A stretch of 64,000 nucleotides of DNA, taken from contig JAMXBD010000429.1 in assembly GCA_024138025.1 (NCBI GenBank), positions 310,001 to 374,000 of the forward strand, written 5' to 3'. Under the pieces are notes generated by a model. The model made no database searches. It had not been told where the DNA came from and saw nothing but the letters and a program-made list of their open reading frames with translations. The position numbers and the translations under genes were made by a program. Source of the DNA: Combretum micranthum (taxonomy: Eukaryota; Streptophyta; Magnoliopsida; Myrtales; Combretaceae). Position 1 is the stretch's first letter. Each line of letters opens with the position of its first letter. Positions 1-10,978 of the stretch are shown piece after piece.

Positions 1-768
1 AACCCCTTTAAACGTTCTATTTGATTAAAATCACTAGTTAAACTTTTCTTTTTTTTTTTTTTGTTTCAACCGTACATTTCAAATTATTAAATATCGCACT
101 CGATTAAATTTTTGCATGTCATGCCATCAGATAAAAACTGTCTTCATATACGAAATTTGACAAATTAATATTTAATTAGATGTATTACTTATAAAATTTA
201 TAAACCCTTTCTATAGATAACCTTCATGTTAGCTAAACTACAGCATATTGCCGTACAAACGATCATAGGGTTATACTTCTACTTATCCGACATATTACGA
301 ACACACGCAATATGATGTGCAACTTCAAACCAATGAAGCCTTGCCGGATGAAAAAGACCCTATATGTTATGATTACCAGAGGAAATGTGTAGTGATAACT
401 GATAATCATTCAACGTTCGTGGTAGTATTTTATTATAGTATTATTTGTTATTGAATGCTATTACAATATTTAGTTAATTATAATGGTAAGCGATTTGATG
501 AAAGATCCTTATAATAGAAAATATTGAATAGTTATTATTCATCATATAAACTTATGAATAGGAATTGAATGTTGAAATTGATTTTTTTTAAAATAATTTT
601 ATTTAAATGAAAAAATTAATAATTAAAATGGCTATATACTATTCCTCACTAGTCACTGGCAGAAGTTTTGTTAAAACCTTATTTATTCAATAACATAAAC
701 CAGCAATAAATATTATAAAAGATAAAAACAAAAATAAGATCCTGGGAATATATATATATATATATATA
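1..768. other. AT-rich intergenic sequence
   Basis: No coding region, RNA gene or clear repeat boundary was recognised. The stretch is AT-rich with short homopolymer runs and ends in a (TA)n tract at about 750-768, which abuts the foldback element that follows. Confidence 0.6.
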
Positions 769-1186
769 GGGTTAATTATAAAAATATGATATGTGTTTTG
801 GTCAATTTATAAACGTGTGATTTGTGTTAATTTTTTTGACAAATAGGTGATCCGAGTTTCATATAAAAATTTCATTATAATTAATTACTATTAAATGGAT
901 ATGTGTTAGAGTCTTATTGGTCTAAAAAATTAATTTAATAAAAAATATTATTATATAATATTAAATAAATAAAATATATTAAAAAATATTTTTAAATGAT
1001 GAAATTTTATAAAAATGTAAAATTAATTTTTATGACCAATAAAATATTAACATGTGTCATTTTAAAATTAAATCATATTGATAATTTTATATGAAACTTG
1101 GATATCCTATTTGTCAAAAAAAAAAAAACACAGATTATATGTTTCCAAATTAGTCAAAATACATGACATATTTTTATAATTAACCC
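769..1186. mobile_element. Foldback MITE with long inverted arms
   Basis: The left arm begins GGGTTAATTATAAAAATATG and the right arm ends with its near-complement (CATATTTTTATAATTAACCC with small changes). The two arms stay complementary for about 100 bases each, through a shared segment that reads as 'tttgacaaataggtgatcc...catat' on the left and its inverse on the right. The centre is AT-rich and non-coding. (TA)n sequence flanks both ends, so a TA-type target is plausible but cannot be delimited. This is a non-autonomous DNA-transposon-like element; its superfamily is not decided. Confidence 0.75.
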
Positions 1187-1889
1187 ATATATATAGATAA
1201 TAAACATTAACAACTATCGGGATTTTTTTTTTTGGCTGAAACCAACTATCAAATTTTAAGAGTTTATTTATTTCATCACATTCTGGTAATTTTCAAACAA
1301 ATTTTTATCAAGAAACAGATATTGATAAAAAGCTAACCGTTTTACTCATAAACTAACGAAACAGATATGATACAGATCTAAATCAAATACATATATGATG
1401 TAGATGAAAATCCAACAATCCACATATAACCTAAATGTGATAAAATGTAAAGAAATAAGATATGAATATGAATCAGAAAATTCAAAATAAATCATATTTT
1501 AATTAATGTTTGGTTGCATTTCAAGTTATATACAGTTTCTTGATCCTGCTGCTAGACCATCCGACCCGTTGGATCCTAGATCTCGGTGCAGGTCCGGGTC
1601 AAAAGTTTTTGGACTTGCTGGACTCATATCTTTTCCTTATTTACTTTTTTGTTATTTATTTGTATTATTTTTACTTATAATGTTTTAAACTCAGTAACAT
1701 CTAGCCTAACAACTGAGTTGTTCAAGCCCTTTTTGTTTTTTATCTTGATAAAGTTGAATATGACCTGTTATTCTATTTATAGAAAATCTATAGGGAATTT
1801 ATACGAAGTAGTCGCCAATAGCGACTATATTTTCAGTCATGGTATTTTTTTTCAAAGTTTGGTAGTTTTAAATTACCAGCGTTGTCTAG
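1187..1889. other. Intergenic, no gene seen
   Basis: AT-rich. Bases 1316-1400 resemble one arm of the dispersed MITE family seen later at 37232 and 57257 ('ttactcataaac...aaacagat' and a terminal 'aatccaac'). The short open frames at 1506-1909 show no recognisable protein character. Confidence 0.5.
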
Positions 1890-2061
1890 ATGTGATATTT
1901 TTATCATAATGTGGTATTTCAGTCCAAATGTGATACTTTTTTTAGAGTACCGACTTTCATTCAGATATAATGTTTTTATCCTACTATGGTATTTTATCAT
2001 CCTAATGTGGTACTTTTTAATACTAATTTTTGTTTTAATGTGGTATTTTCATCATAATATG
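1890..2061 (+). repeat. Degenerate ATGTGGTATTT motif array
   Basis: At least six copies of a motif close to ATGTGGTATTT occur near 1910, 1926, 1984, 2003, 2038 and 2055, spaced irregularly at about 15-60 bases. Two more lie just beyond the far end of the gypsy element (7876-7910). The element therefore inserted inside this array. The motif's origin is unknown; it is not a coding repeat in any clear frame. Confidence 0.55.
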
Positions 2062-2066
2062 GTATT
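2062..2066. repeat. Target site duplication, left (GTATT)
   Basis: GTATT directly precedes the 5' LTR and is repeated at 7881-7885 directly after the 3' LTR. The 5-bp length is standard for Ty3/gypsy integration. Because the flank is itself repetitive (GGTATT motifs), the exact edge has some ambiguity. Confidence 0.8.
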
Positions 2067-2688
2067 TGTTACGGGGTTGTTCGAAGAAGGGGAGAATGTT
2101 ACGGGGTTAAACCATTTGATGAAAGAAAACAAAATAAAACTAGGGTTTGTAAGTGAGGAGGAAGACATGGGAAGTGAAGTACGAAAAGGAAAAGGATAAG
2201 GAGTGGGTATTGGCAGGACAGGTGTTTGAGGGAACTGATACTAATCCACCAGAAAAAATATCAGTAATAGTAACGGATGCAGATGAATGGGCTGGGCTGA
2301 ACAAAAGAGAGGTTGTGGATGTCCAGGAGCAAAACGTCAAAGAAGTCCAGGAGCAGAGGAGGGTAGATTGAGGCTTGGGCCGAGAATTTTGGCCAAACCA
2401 GCTGGGAAATAAAATAAAAACAGATTTCATATTTTAGGGAATATTATAGTTGGAATATCCAGGTTGTTATAACCATGTTTGTTACGCATGCTTTCCATAT
2501 TTTACATTTTCTGTTAGGAAATGAATATAAATAGAGATATTGTGTAAAGAAAAGGTATGGAAATTATTACAAACAATTAGTTACAATACTTGTATCCGAG
2601 TATTGCATTTTGCAAATACATTGCAGTTGGCTTGCATACGAGCCAATTAATTACCCAAATTTCCAATACATTTGTCTTCCCTATTGCA
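2067..2688 (+). repeat. 5' LTR of the + strand gypsy element
   Basis: Begins TGTTACGGGG and ends CTATTGCA, the canonical TG...CA ends. It matches 7257-7880 nearly base for base. A TATA-like box lies at 2526-2533. Bases 2082-2101 repeat the polypurine tract and LTR start (GAAGAAGGGGAGAATGTTAC), so the first 30 bases of the LTR look like a duplicated end. Confidence 0.95.
2526..2533 (+). promoter_or_regulatory. TATA-like box in 5' LTR
   Basis: TATAAATA, about 160 bases before the LTR's right edge, is a plausible core promoter for the retrotransposon transcript. The same octamer is kept in the 3' LTR at 7718-7725. Assigned from sequence only; no start site can be seen. Confidence 0.5.
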
Positions 2689-2690
2689 AT

Positions 2691-2701
2691 TGGTATCAGA
2701 G
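2691..2701 (+). other. Primer binding site (initiator tRNA-Met)
   Basis: TGGTATCAGAG begins two bases after the 5' LTR and matches the complement of the plant initiator tRNA-Met 3' end, the usual primer for plant chromoviruses. Complementarity then breaks down (TAGG follows). Confidence 0.9.
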
Positions 2702-2716
2702 TAGGTTGTAGGAGGA

Positions 2717-4202
2717 ATGGTCAAAGGAGCCAGGGAGTTCAAATGCATGGAGGAGACTCTCAAGGCATTGATGAAAGAACAACTGGACAAACAAGATGGT
2801 TGGGTCTGGATGTTTTCGGATACCTTGCAGAAACAGCAAACAGTGTTAGAACAGCAATCACAGTCAATAGAAGAACTAAAGAACCAGCTTAAAGGTAAGA
2901 GCACTATGACTAGCGCTCCTATGAGTCTTCATTCTATTAATGGAGACTCAAATTCAGTAGAAAAAGATGCTAGTAATGCCTTAGCTAGCAACAGTAATGT
3001 TAGTGGATATCAAATTCCTCTACGTAGCACCAAGGTAGATTTTCCTATTTTCAGTAGGGAAGGGTTACAGATGTGGATCTCAAAGGCAGAGCAATTTTTC
3101 TTATTGGACGAGACACCAGAATCTCTTAAGGTTCAAGTGGCAATTATGCATTTGGAAGGAAAACCATATGAATGGTATTCCTCCTATTCCAAACTCAGAT
3201 CTGGAACCGCACCTATTACATGGGAGGAATTAACTAAGTCCTTAATGGCACGTTTCAATGAACGGATCTTTGAAGATCTAATGGCGGAGGTCAAGGAGCT
3301 TCAGCAGCTTGATGCTCTGCAAGATTATTTGGACCAGTTTATGCATCTCTCGGCTCAAGACCAACTTACCGAATCACAACTCATAAGTTGTTTCCTTAGT
3401 GGTCTCAAACCTGAAATTCAATATCCCATCCACATGTTTCAACCCAACACCCTGAACTAAGCCATTACATTAGCCAAACTTCAAGAAGCAACCTTAACTT
3501 CTGGCAAATCAATTTCCAGATCCACTAAGACCTCAACCTATTCTAATGCACAACCCAGTTATCTAACCAAATATTCCACAACAACCAATAATCCAAACAC
3601 CTTCCCAAACACTAACCGAACCAATACATTACAGCCAAACGCATTCCCAAATAATCAACCCAAACACTCAAGCCATTCCAATCATAACAATAGAAACACT
3701 CGTAGGATGACTCCTGATGAGTTGGAAGAAAAGAGGCGCAAGAAGCAATGCTTCTGGTGTGATGAGCCATTTGGACCTGGTCATAGATGCAAAAATCGGA
3801 GGCTTAATGTTTTGGTTGTTGACAACCAAAGGGAAGAAGTAGAAAATGCGGAGGTGGAAAATGAAGTGGAAGGGTTGGAAGGTGATTTGACGTCACTCAC
3901 TCTTTGTGCATTGGATGATAATGGTAACAATGTAGAACATAGTATGTGTGTTAGTGGGTACTTTAAAAAAAAGAGATTGAATATCTTGATTGATACGGGC
4001 AGTTCATCTAATTTTATAGATGAAGATTTGGTTAAAGGATTGAATTGTGACATGACCCCTATAGAACCCATTACTGTGAATTTGGCTAATGGAGTCAAAA
4101 TTTACAGCTATTACATGGTCCAACATTTCTGTTGGAAAATGGAAGCAGAGTTCCAGTCTGACCTTTATGCATTGCCTATGACGGCTTATGATCTCATCTT
4201 GG
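2717..4202 (+). pseudogene. gag-protease region, broken
   Basis: Starts at the first ATG after the primer site. The Retrotrans_gag-type domain covers roughly residues 95-245 (around 'MWISKAEQFFLL' and 'YEWYSSY'). An in-frame TAA at 3458-3460 interrupts it, and the same frame then resumes to a zinc-knuckle variant, CFWCDEPFGPGHRC, at about 3752-3793. An aspartic protease follows with DTGSSSNFID (catalytic Asp codon at 3992). The frame runs out at 4225 after a single-base loss near 4200, where the protease would continue into pol. The product would have been the capsid plus the protease that processes it in virus-like particles. Dead as it stands. Confidence 0.9.
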
Positions 4203-7200
4203 AATGCCATGGTTGGTGTCATTAGGAACAGTACAATGGAACTTCCGGTTGTTGAGAATGGAGTTTCCATGAAGGGGTCAGTTTGCACATTGAGAGGACA
4301 AAATGAGGTAATTTCTTCCATTTCTGATACAAAATTATCTTCATGCTGTCCACTCAACATTCTGCACTCAATGTACAATGTTGGGTTGTGATTAATTCTT
4401 TGGTAGTAACTGAGGTGGAAGAGCATTCTGTGCATCCACATTTACTTAAATTGTTGGAAGAATTTGAGGAACTATTTGAGGAACCTCATTCATTACCTCC
4501 AACTAGATCCTGTAACCATAGGATTCATCTATAGGATAAGTCCACCCCTGTTAACCTACGACCATATCGCTATTCCACTATTCAAAAATATACTAGAAGA
4601 TATGGTGAAGGAAATGCTGTTAAGTGGAGTGATTCGTCCAAGTAACAGTCCTTTTGCATCCCCTGTGGTACTAGTGAAAAAGAAAGATAACACATGGCGA
4701 ATGTGTGTGGATTATAGGAATCTTAACCAGCAGACGGTAAAAGATAGGTATCCCATTCCTATAATTGAGGATTTATTTGATGAATTATATGGGTCATGTT
4801 ATTTTAGTAAGCTGGATCTACGATCTAGATATCATCAAATTCTGATGCATCCGAATGATATATACAAAATAGCTTTTCGCACACATGATGGGCATTACGA
4901 ATTTTTAGTCATGCCCTTCGGCTTGACTAATGCACCATCTACATTTCAGGGTCTCATGAATGATTTGTTTCGACCCTATTTGCGGAAGTTTGTTTTGGTC
5001 TTTTTTGATGATATATTGGTATATAGCACCAATTTGGAGCAACATGAGCTACACTTAAGGAAGGTGTTAACGGTACTGAGGGAGGAAAGGCTGTATCTTA
5101 AGCGTAGTAAGTGTGTATTTGGAGTAACACAAATTGATTACTTGGGCATATCATCAATAAGCAAGGAGTAGCAACTGATCCTAAAAAAATAGAAGCAATT
5201 GTTGAATGGCCAACTCCTACCAATGTTAAGCAATTGCGTGGTTTCCTGGGCTAGCAGGGTATTACAGGAGGTTCATTCATGGTTTTGGGATTATTGCTAA
5301 ACCCTCACTAATTTACTACGAAAGGATCAGTTCAAGTGGTCTGAGGAAGCTCAAAAAGCTTTTGTAAGTTTGAAGGAAGCTCTAATTAGGGCCCCTGTTC
5401 TTAAACTACCAGATTACACTAAGAAATTCATTGTGGAAACAGATGCTAGTCATGATGGAATTGGGGTAGTACTTATGCAAGATCACCATCCTATTGCATA
5501 TATCAGCAAGTCTATTGCTCCTAAACATAAGGGAATGTCAGTATATGAGAAGGAGCTTTTGGCACTTGTTTATGCGATAGATAAGTGGCATCACTACTTA
5601 ATTGGGAGGCCTTTTGTAAGTAAGACTGATCACCAAAGTCTTAAATACTTGCTGGAACAGTGGTTGGTAACTTCTAACCAACAAAAGTGGCTAACTAAGT
5701 TACTTGGAACGGATTATTCCATTGAATATAAAAGCGGGGTAACCAATACTGCAGCTGATGCACTTTCCAGACGCGAAGAGACGCATCTGAATCATCTCTC
5801 AATTCAAGTCACAACACCAGAATTATTGGATGCAATTAAGGATAGTTGGGGGTTACCTCAGGGATATAGCAGCATAATAGAACGACTAAAAAGGGGGAGC
5901 AGGTCAAGCATTTCAGCTATAACCAGGAGGTATTGAGGAGGAAAGGGAAGGTAGTAGTACCTTCTATGGAATTAAGACAGAAGCTATTACAGATGTATCA
6001 TGGAGGAGTCCTAGGTGGACATTCTGGGGCACATGCTACTTACAAGAAAATTGCCTCAGTATTCTATTGGCCTAAACTAGAAAGCTAGTGAGGCAATTTG
6101 TCAGGAATTGTGACACGTGCCAAAGTATAAATTTGAGAATGTGGCCACTCCAGGGTTATTACAACCTTTACCCATTCCAAATGAATGTTGGCAGGATGTT
6201 ACGATGGATTTCATAGAGGGATTGCCCAAATCAAATGGGAAGGAAGTCATATTTGTGGTGGTGGATAGATTGAGCAAATATGCTCATTTTTTGGCATTAG
6301 CTCATCCTTATTCCGCACTACAAGTAGCACAGCTGTACTTGGAATAGGTTTTCAAATTACATGGGATGCCCGAAACTATCACTAGTGATAGGGATCCCAT
6401 CTTTGTAAGCAACTTTTGGAGAGAATTCCTTGGTTTGCAAGGAATATCACTTAATTTATCTACTTCGTACCATCCACAAACTGATGGACAAACTGAAGTA
6501 GTAAATAAGTGTTTGGAAACATATCTTCGATGCATGACCGGGGAATATCCTAAGAGGTGGAGTTATTTTCTTCCTTTGGCAGAATATTGGTATAACACTA
6601 ACTATCATACAAGCTCTAAGTTTTCTCCATTTCAAATATTATATGGATATTCCCCACCCCTGCATGTACCCTCCTAGGTGATTTGTGCAATGCCATGGTA
6701 GACACCATGTTAAATACTCGAGAAGATATGCTTCGCATGTTAAAATTTCACCTTAAACGTGCTCAACAGAGAATGAAGTTAACATGCGATAAGAACAGGA
6801 GTGAGCGCGAATTCAAAATTGGGGATTGGGTGTTGTTGAAATTACAGCCCCCTATCGGCAAGGATCACTAAATCATACTAGGATACAGAAGTTCACTCAG
6901 AAGTACTATGGTCCATATCAAGTGAAAGACAGAGTTGGGATGGTGGCTTACCGTTTAGATCTACCCACGGATTCAGCCATACATTCCACTTTCCACGTGT
7001 CGCAACTGAAACCCTATCATGGTCCGTTGCCGAAGGAGATGACTCCATTACCTGTGATATAGGAAGAGCAAGGGTTAGAACCGCATGCAATCTTAGATCG
7101 GAAGATTATAAAAAGAAAGAATGGAGCGGACACCATGTTACTTATCTGTTGGAAGCAGTTGTCCCCATCAGAAGCCACCTGGGAGTTTGCGAGTGAGATG

Positions 7201-7222
7201 AGACTCCGCTTTCCTAACAGCC
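4203..7222 (+). pseudogene. pol region: RT, RNase H, integrase, chromodomain, broken
   Basis: Reverse transcriptase spans about 4570-5150 ([22 protein letters not shown], catalytic FFDDIL at 5001-5018). RNase H is at about 5370-5770 (VETDASHDG near 5435, ADALSRREE). The integrase has an HHCC-type zinc region at about 5995-6120 and a core with [16 protein letters not shown] and TEVVNK carrying the D, D and E residues. The tail at about 7080-7220 contains LSPSEATWEFASEMRL, typical of a chromodomain. Frame changes are visible near 4265, 4390, 4590, 5149 and 5240-5330, with stops near 6088, 6345, 6676 and 6869. It would have encoded the replication and integration enzymes; it cannot now be read through. 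Confidence 0.9.
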
Positions 7223-7240
7223 CCTTGTGGACAATGGGGT

Positions 7241-7256
7241 TCAAAGAAGGGGAGAA
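7241..7256 (+). other. Polypurine tract
   Basis: A purine-rich stretch (tcaaagaaggggagaa) directly precedes the 3' LTR. It would prime plus-strand DNA synthesis. A near-identical copy is embedded 30 bases downstream inside the LTR (see the 5' LTR entry). Confidence 0.85.
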
Positions 7257-7880
7257 TGTTATGGGGTTGTTCGAAGAAGGGGAGAATGTTACAGGGTTAA
7301 ACCATTTGATGAAAGAAAACAAAATAAAACTAGGGTTTGTAAGTGAGGAGGAAGACATGGGAAGTGAAGTACGAAAAAGGGAAAAGGATAAGGAGTGGGT
7401 GTTGGCAGGACAGGTGTTTAAGGGAACTGATACTAATCCACCAGAAAAAATATCAGTAATAGTAACGGATGCTGATGAATGGGCTGGGCTGAACAAAAGA
7501 GAGGTTGTGGAGGTCCAGGAGCAAAAGGTCAAAGAAGTCTAGAAGCAGAGGAGGGTGGATTGAGGCTTGGGCCGAGAATTTCGGCCAGACCAGCTGGGAA
7601 ATAAAATAAAAACAGATTTCATATTTTAGGGAATATTATAGTTGGAATATCCAGGTTGTTATAACCATGTTTGTTACGCATGCTTTCCATATTTTACATT
7701 TTCTGTTAGGAAATGAATATAAATAGAGATACTGTGTAAAGAAAAGGTATGGAAATTATTACAAACAATTAGTTACAATACTTGTATCCGAGTATTGCAT
7801 TTTGCAAATACATTGCAGTTGGCTTGCATACGAGCCAATTAATTACCCAAATTTCCAATACATTTGTCTTCCCTGTTGTG
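7257..7880 (+). repeat. 3' LTR of the + strand gypsy element
   Basis: Begins TGTTATGGGG and aligns with 2067-2688 to the end. Its last two bases are TG where the 5' LTR has CA. It is followed by the second GTATT (7881-7885). Confidence 0.95.
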
Positions 7881-7885
7881 GTATT
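7881..7885. repeat. Target site duplication, right (GTATT)
   Basis: Second copy of the GTATT that lies at 2062-2066. Removing the element would rejoin '...aatatGGTATT' to 'ATATCATTC...', restoring the motif array. Confidence 0.8.
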
Positions 7886-8329
7886 ATATCATTCAAATAT
7901 GGTATTTTAAGAATTTATTTTTATTCACCTTTTGGTGACCAATTGTAATGCCAACCTAAAAACTCAACCACGAATCGAGATATTAGTAATGTGAAAATGA
8001 AAAAAGAAGTAGTAATTAATATATAAAAAAATTAATGAATATTACTGCAGAAGTTTTTTTTTTAATGATAACTTTTATATACTAGATCAATACTAAAAAC
8101 ATCTTTTAGTGATAATTTGTAGTTTAGCTCCACTTTGTAATGAGTGGGAAAAGTTCTTTATAAATTCATATAAAAGATTATTCAAATTTTCATTATATCC
8201 CAATTTATATTTTCATACTAACAACATCACATGGGTTGGGATTTGGATCCTGAACTTGACGTGATGGAATACCATCTATGCTAACCAGCATTATTGATAC
8301 TCATCTTCTAAGATTAGAGGTTCAAATTT
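7886..8329. other. Intergenic, no gene seen
   Basis: Starts with one further TATGGTATTTT motif (about 7897-7910) and then becomes ordinary AT-rich sequence. Nothing codes convincingly. Confidence 0.5.
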
Positions 8330-8422
8330 AAATGAGGACTTAGTTGATAAGAGATCATTTAAATTTTATAGAAAGGCACCATATTCGAATTCCCCCTCAT
8401 TCATTGTAATGGAAAAAAAAAC
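8330..8422 (+). mobile_element. tRNA-derived SINE-like fragment
   Basis: ACTTAGTTGATAAGAG (about 8338-8353) resembles a Pol III A box, and TTCGAATTCCCCCTC (about 8384-8398) resembles a B box. Spacing is tRNA-like. The 3' side ends in TCATTGTAATGG followed by a run of A at 8413-8420. This layout, a tRNA-related head and an A-rich tail, is that of a plant SINE. No target duplication was identified. Confidence 0.5.
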
Positions 8423-8620
8423 CTTTATAGATTATAAATTTGTTTAACAATATGCATCTTTTCATCCCATTTTTTAGCGATCTATATCAACAAAATTTTT
8501 AATGATACATCTAATTATCAATATCTTTAAGATTAATCTATTTGAGATAAATCAATTAGATAATTTACTTTCATGGCATCACATGTTAATTGGAAATTGT
8601 AAGAATATATGATCATACAA
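8423..8620. other. Intergenic
   Basis: AT-rich sequence between the SINE-like fragment and the next LTR element. No feature was recognised. Confidence 0.4.
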
Positions 8621-8995
8621 TTCAACTCTAGTCAAAGCCGGCCTCAAGGCTACCAACTTTCAGACTAAGGCCGCCGGCATTTTTCCATAAGCCACTGATG
8701 TAGATCCTTCAAAGGTCGCTCGTGTTCAAGTCAAGGCTGCTGCCCTACAAGTTCAAAGCTGGCAGCTTTGTGCCAGCATACTTCCCACGTTGTTTTAGCT
8801 AGCTTCTATTGATTTCTTTCTTTCCTTGAGATTATAAATAGTCTGTAGGGTTTTTTGTGAGGATAACTCATATTTTATACACTTTTAAATCTAATTAAGA
8901 AAATTTCTCTTGGAGATTGCTTATTTGTAATCATTTGTGTGTTTTAGAAATCATCCGGTGAGTTGATTTCTGTTTTAAGCTTTCACGTTGTGTTA
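8621..8995 (+). repeat. 5' LTR of the gag-protease element
   Basis: Begins TTCAACTCTAG (the 3' copy has TGCAACTCTAG) and ends ...TTGTGTTA. A TATA box TATAAATA lies at 8833-8840. The middle segment around 'caaagctggcagctttgtgccagcatac' is shared with the other LTR; within it AGCTGGCAGCTTTGTGCCAG folds partly on itself. Confidence 0.85.
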
Positions 8996-8997
8996 GA

Positions 8998-9008
8998 TTG
9001 GTATCAAA
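8998..9008 (+). other. Primer binding site, degenerate
   Basis: TTGGTATCAAAG lies just after the 5' LTR. It matches the initiator tRNA-Met complement TGGTATCAGAG with one change. Confidence 0.7.
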
Positions 9009-9029
9009 GTAAGGTGAGTTCCCACGAAG

Positions 9030-10780
9030 ATGGTAACCAATGACGGCATTGACAATAGTCGCATTCTTAACGGTGATCAGGATGCGAGAATCCGAGGAAC
9101 TGAACATATAGTTCCTAAGGGAGTAATCGATGCCATGGATCAAAGAATCAAACGAGTGGAACAAAGTCTTGAAGATTTGATTAGACGTTTCAACATGATG
9201 TCAGTAGATGCCAACAGAGATAGGAAAATTGGTGTTAGACGACCAAGGGCAAAGCATGCTTACGGTGGTCCGATCAATCGACTTGTAGCTGCAAATCGTT
9301 GGGCTTAGATTTCAAATGAAGACTTCACTAAGGAGGATGAGATCTTATATGAAGAAAGGTAACCATGGAGGAAAGGCGGCGATGGTGGTGGTAGATATTG
9401 AAGGGGCTACTATGGGTATGATCAAGGAGATGTAGGAGATTTTTGCTTAAAGGTAGATATCCCTAATTTAATCGGCAATCTCAATATTGAGGAATTTTTA
9501 AACTGATTAGCTGAAGTAGATAGATTTTTCAATTACATAGATATTCTTGATGAGCATAGAGTTGGGTTGGTAGCCTGTTGATTGAAAGTTGGTGCATCAG
9601 CCTAGTGGGAGAGGCTCCATAACAAGAGATACCATAAGGGTAAACGATCAATGAGGACATAGTATAGGATGAAGTAGTTGTTATAACAGGATTTCCTACC
9701 TCCCAATTATGAATAGATACTTCTTCAACAATATCAGTGGTGTCACGAGGGGTAGAAGACTATGCATGAATATACCGTAGAATTTATGTTATTGGCAGAC
9801 AGAAATGACCTGAGGCAGAGTGAAGGCTAGCAAGTAGCATATTATGTGGATTTTTTGAAGTTGCAAATCAGGGATAAGATTGGGGTTATTATGTTGAGGA
9901 CTCTAAATGAATCGAAAAACATGGCCTTTAAGGTTGAGATGATGTTATAGGAGAGGAATATCGGATTTTAGGGGATTAGTAGAACCTATGGAGTTGAAAG
10001 AGCGAGTAGCAGCAAAATGGAGGTAGAAAGGAATGAAAGGACTGAGGAGAAGCTAGGTATGAATATTGAGAAGAAAGAGGATAAGGCTGCAGGCAAGAAA
10101 ACCTATTGAGGCTAAGGATACTTAGAGACAAAACAATCCATATGCAAAGCCTATCTTGGGCAAGTGTTACCATTGTAACCAATCGGGACATTAATCAAAC
10201 AAGTGTCTTAACAGGAAGAGAATCAATATTATTGAGAGAGATGAAGAAATCTACTATGAGCCTGATGGAGGTGATGAGTACTATGCTAAGAAAGAGGAGG
10301 AGGTTGAGCAGACATTTGTCATTAGAAAGTTGATGTTGGCACCTAAGCAGGAAGATGATACCCAATGACATCAGTTATTTCGCACCAGGTACACAATAGA
10401 TGACAAGGTTTGTGACCTAATAGTTAACAATGGAAGTTGTGAAAAAATCATTGGTAGAGAGATTGTTGAGCAATTGTAGCTACCAGTAGAGAAACACCCT
10501 AACCCATACACTGTAAGGTAGATTAAAACATCTGAAAAGATTGATGTGAAGGTGCAAAGTACCATCTCAATAGGTAAGTACAAGGATGAAATTTATTGTG
10601 ATATAATAGAGATGGATTCTTGTCACTTGTTGTTTGGGAGACTTTGGCAGTATGATGTGAATTCCCAATATGCAAAAAAAAAAAAAAAAATGTATACAGG
10701 TTAGAGAAATGGGGTGTGAAGTATACTTTACTAACCTTGAAGATAAACAACTCATTCCAAAACCGTTAAGGCTGATGATC
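9030..10780 (+). pseudogene. Degenerate gag-protease reading region
   Basis: An open stretch of 92 codons runs from ATG 9030 to 9308 and has a basic, coiled-looking middle (residues about 30-60). After several stops, the gag domain is readable at about 9480-9960 (for example 'AEVDRFFNY', 'YTVEFMLLADRNDLRQ'). A zinc knuckle CYHCNQSGH with its final Cys comes at about 10156-10205. A protease-type region follows to about 10680 ('LPVEKHPNPYT', 'CDIIEMDSCHLLFG'), where the usual catalytic triplet position reads as 'NNGSCEKI'. Many stops make it non-functional. Nothing resembling RT follows. Confidence 0.75.
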
Positions 10781-10962
10781 ACTCTTTTTTAACTATCATT
10801 CAATCAAAAAGTGAGATGGAGGAGGTCATTAGGAAGCCTAGAGTTGTGCACTCTCTCATAATGAAGCATAAATCAGGGTGCAGAACAAAGTAGCTAATGA
10901 CAAGAAGAAAAAGAAGAAGAAGAAGCAACGTACATATGAGAACTCGGGGTCAAGTTCTTTGT

Positions 10963-10978
10963 AGGTGGGAGAGAACAA
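10963..10978 (+). other. Polypurine tract of the gag-protease element
   Basis: Purine-rich 'aggtgggagagaacaa' directly precedes the 3' LTR at 10979. Its retention, with both LTRs and the primer site, is what a non-autonomous but once-mobile element needs. Confidence 0.65.

Larger units (their letters stand above)
2067..7880 (+). mobile_element. Full-length Ty3/gypsy chromovirus, coding-dead
   Basis: A complete LTR retrotransposon of about 5.8 kb. In order it has the 5' LTR (2067-2688), an initiator-tRNA-Met primer site (2691), gag with an unusual zinc knuckle, protease, reverse transcriptase, RNase H, integrase, a chromodomain-like tail, a polypurine tract (7241-7256) and the 3' LTR (7257-7880), flanked by GTATT on both sides. 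Protease-RT-RNase H-integrase order defines Ty3/gypsy, and the chromodomain-like C-terminus places it among chromoviruses; the exact clade is left open. The LTRs differ at about 16 positions plus one short indel by eye over roughly 622 bases. Several stops and frameshifts break gag-pol, so it is not autonomous. Confidence 0.95.

Noticed and set aside
1506..1909. Two overlapping + strand frames of 60 and 107 codons
   Set aside because: Hydrophobic residues arise from T-rich DNA. No start context, homology or neighbouring exon supports them.
7017..7532. 171-codon - strand frame over the 3' end and LTR of the first gypsy element
   Set aside because: Lies antisense to integrase/chromodomain sequence and the LTR. 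The related 2140-2430 frame is its LTR copy. No independent support.
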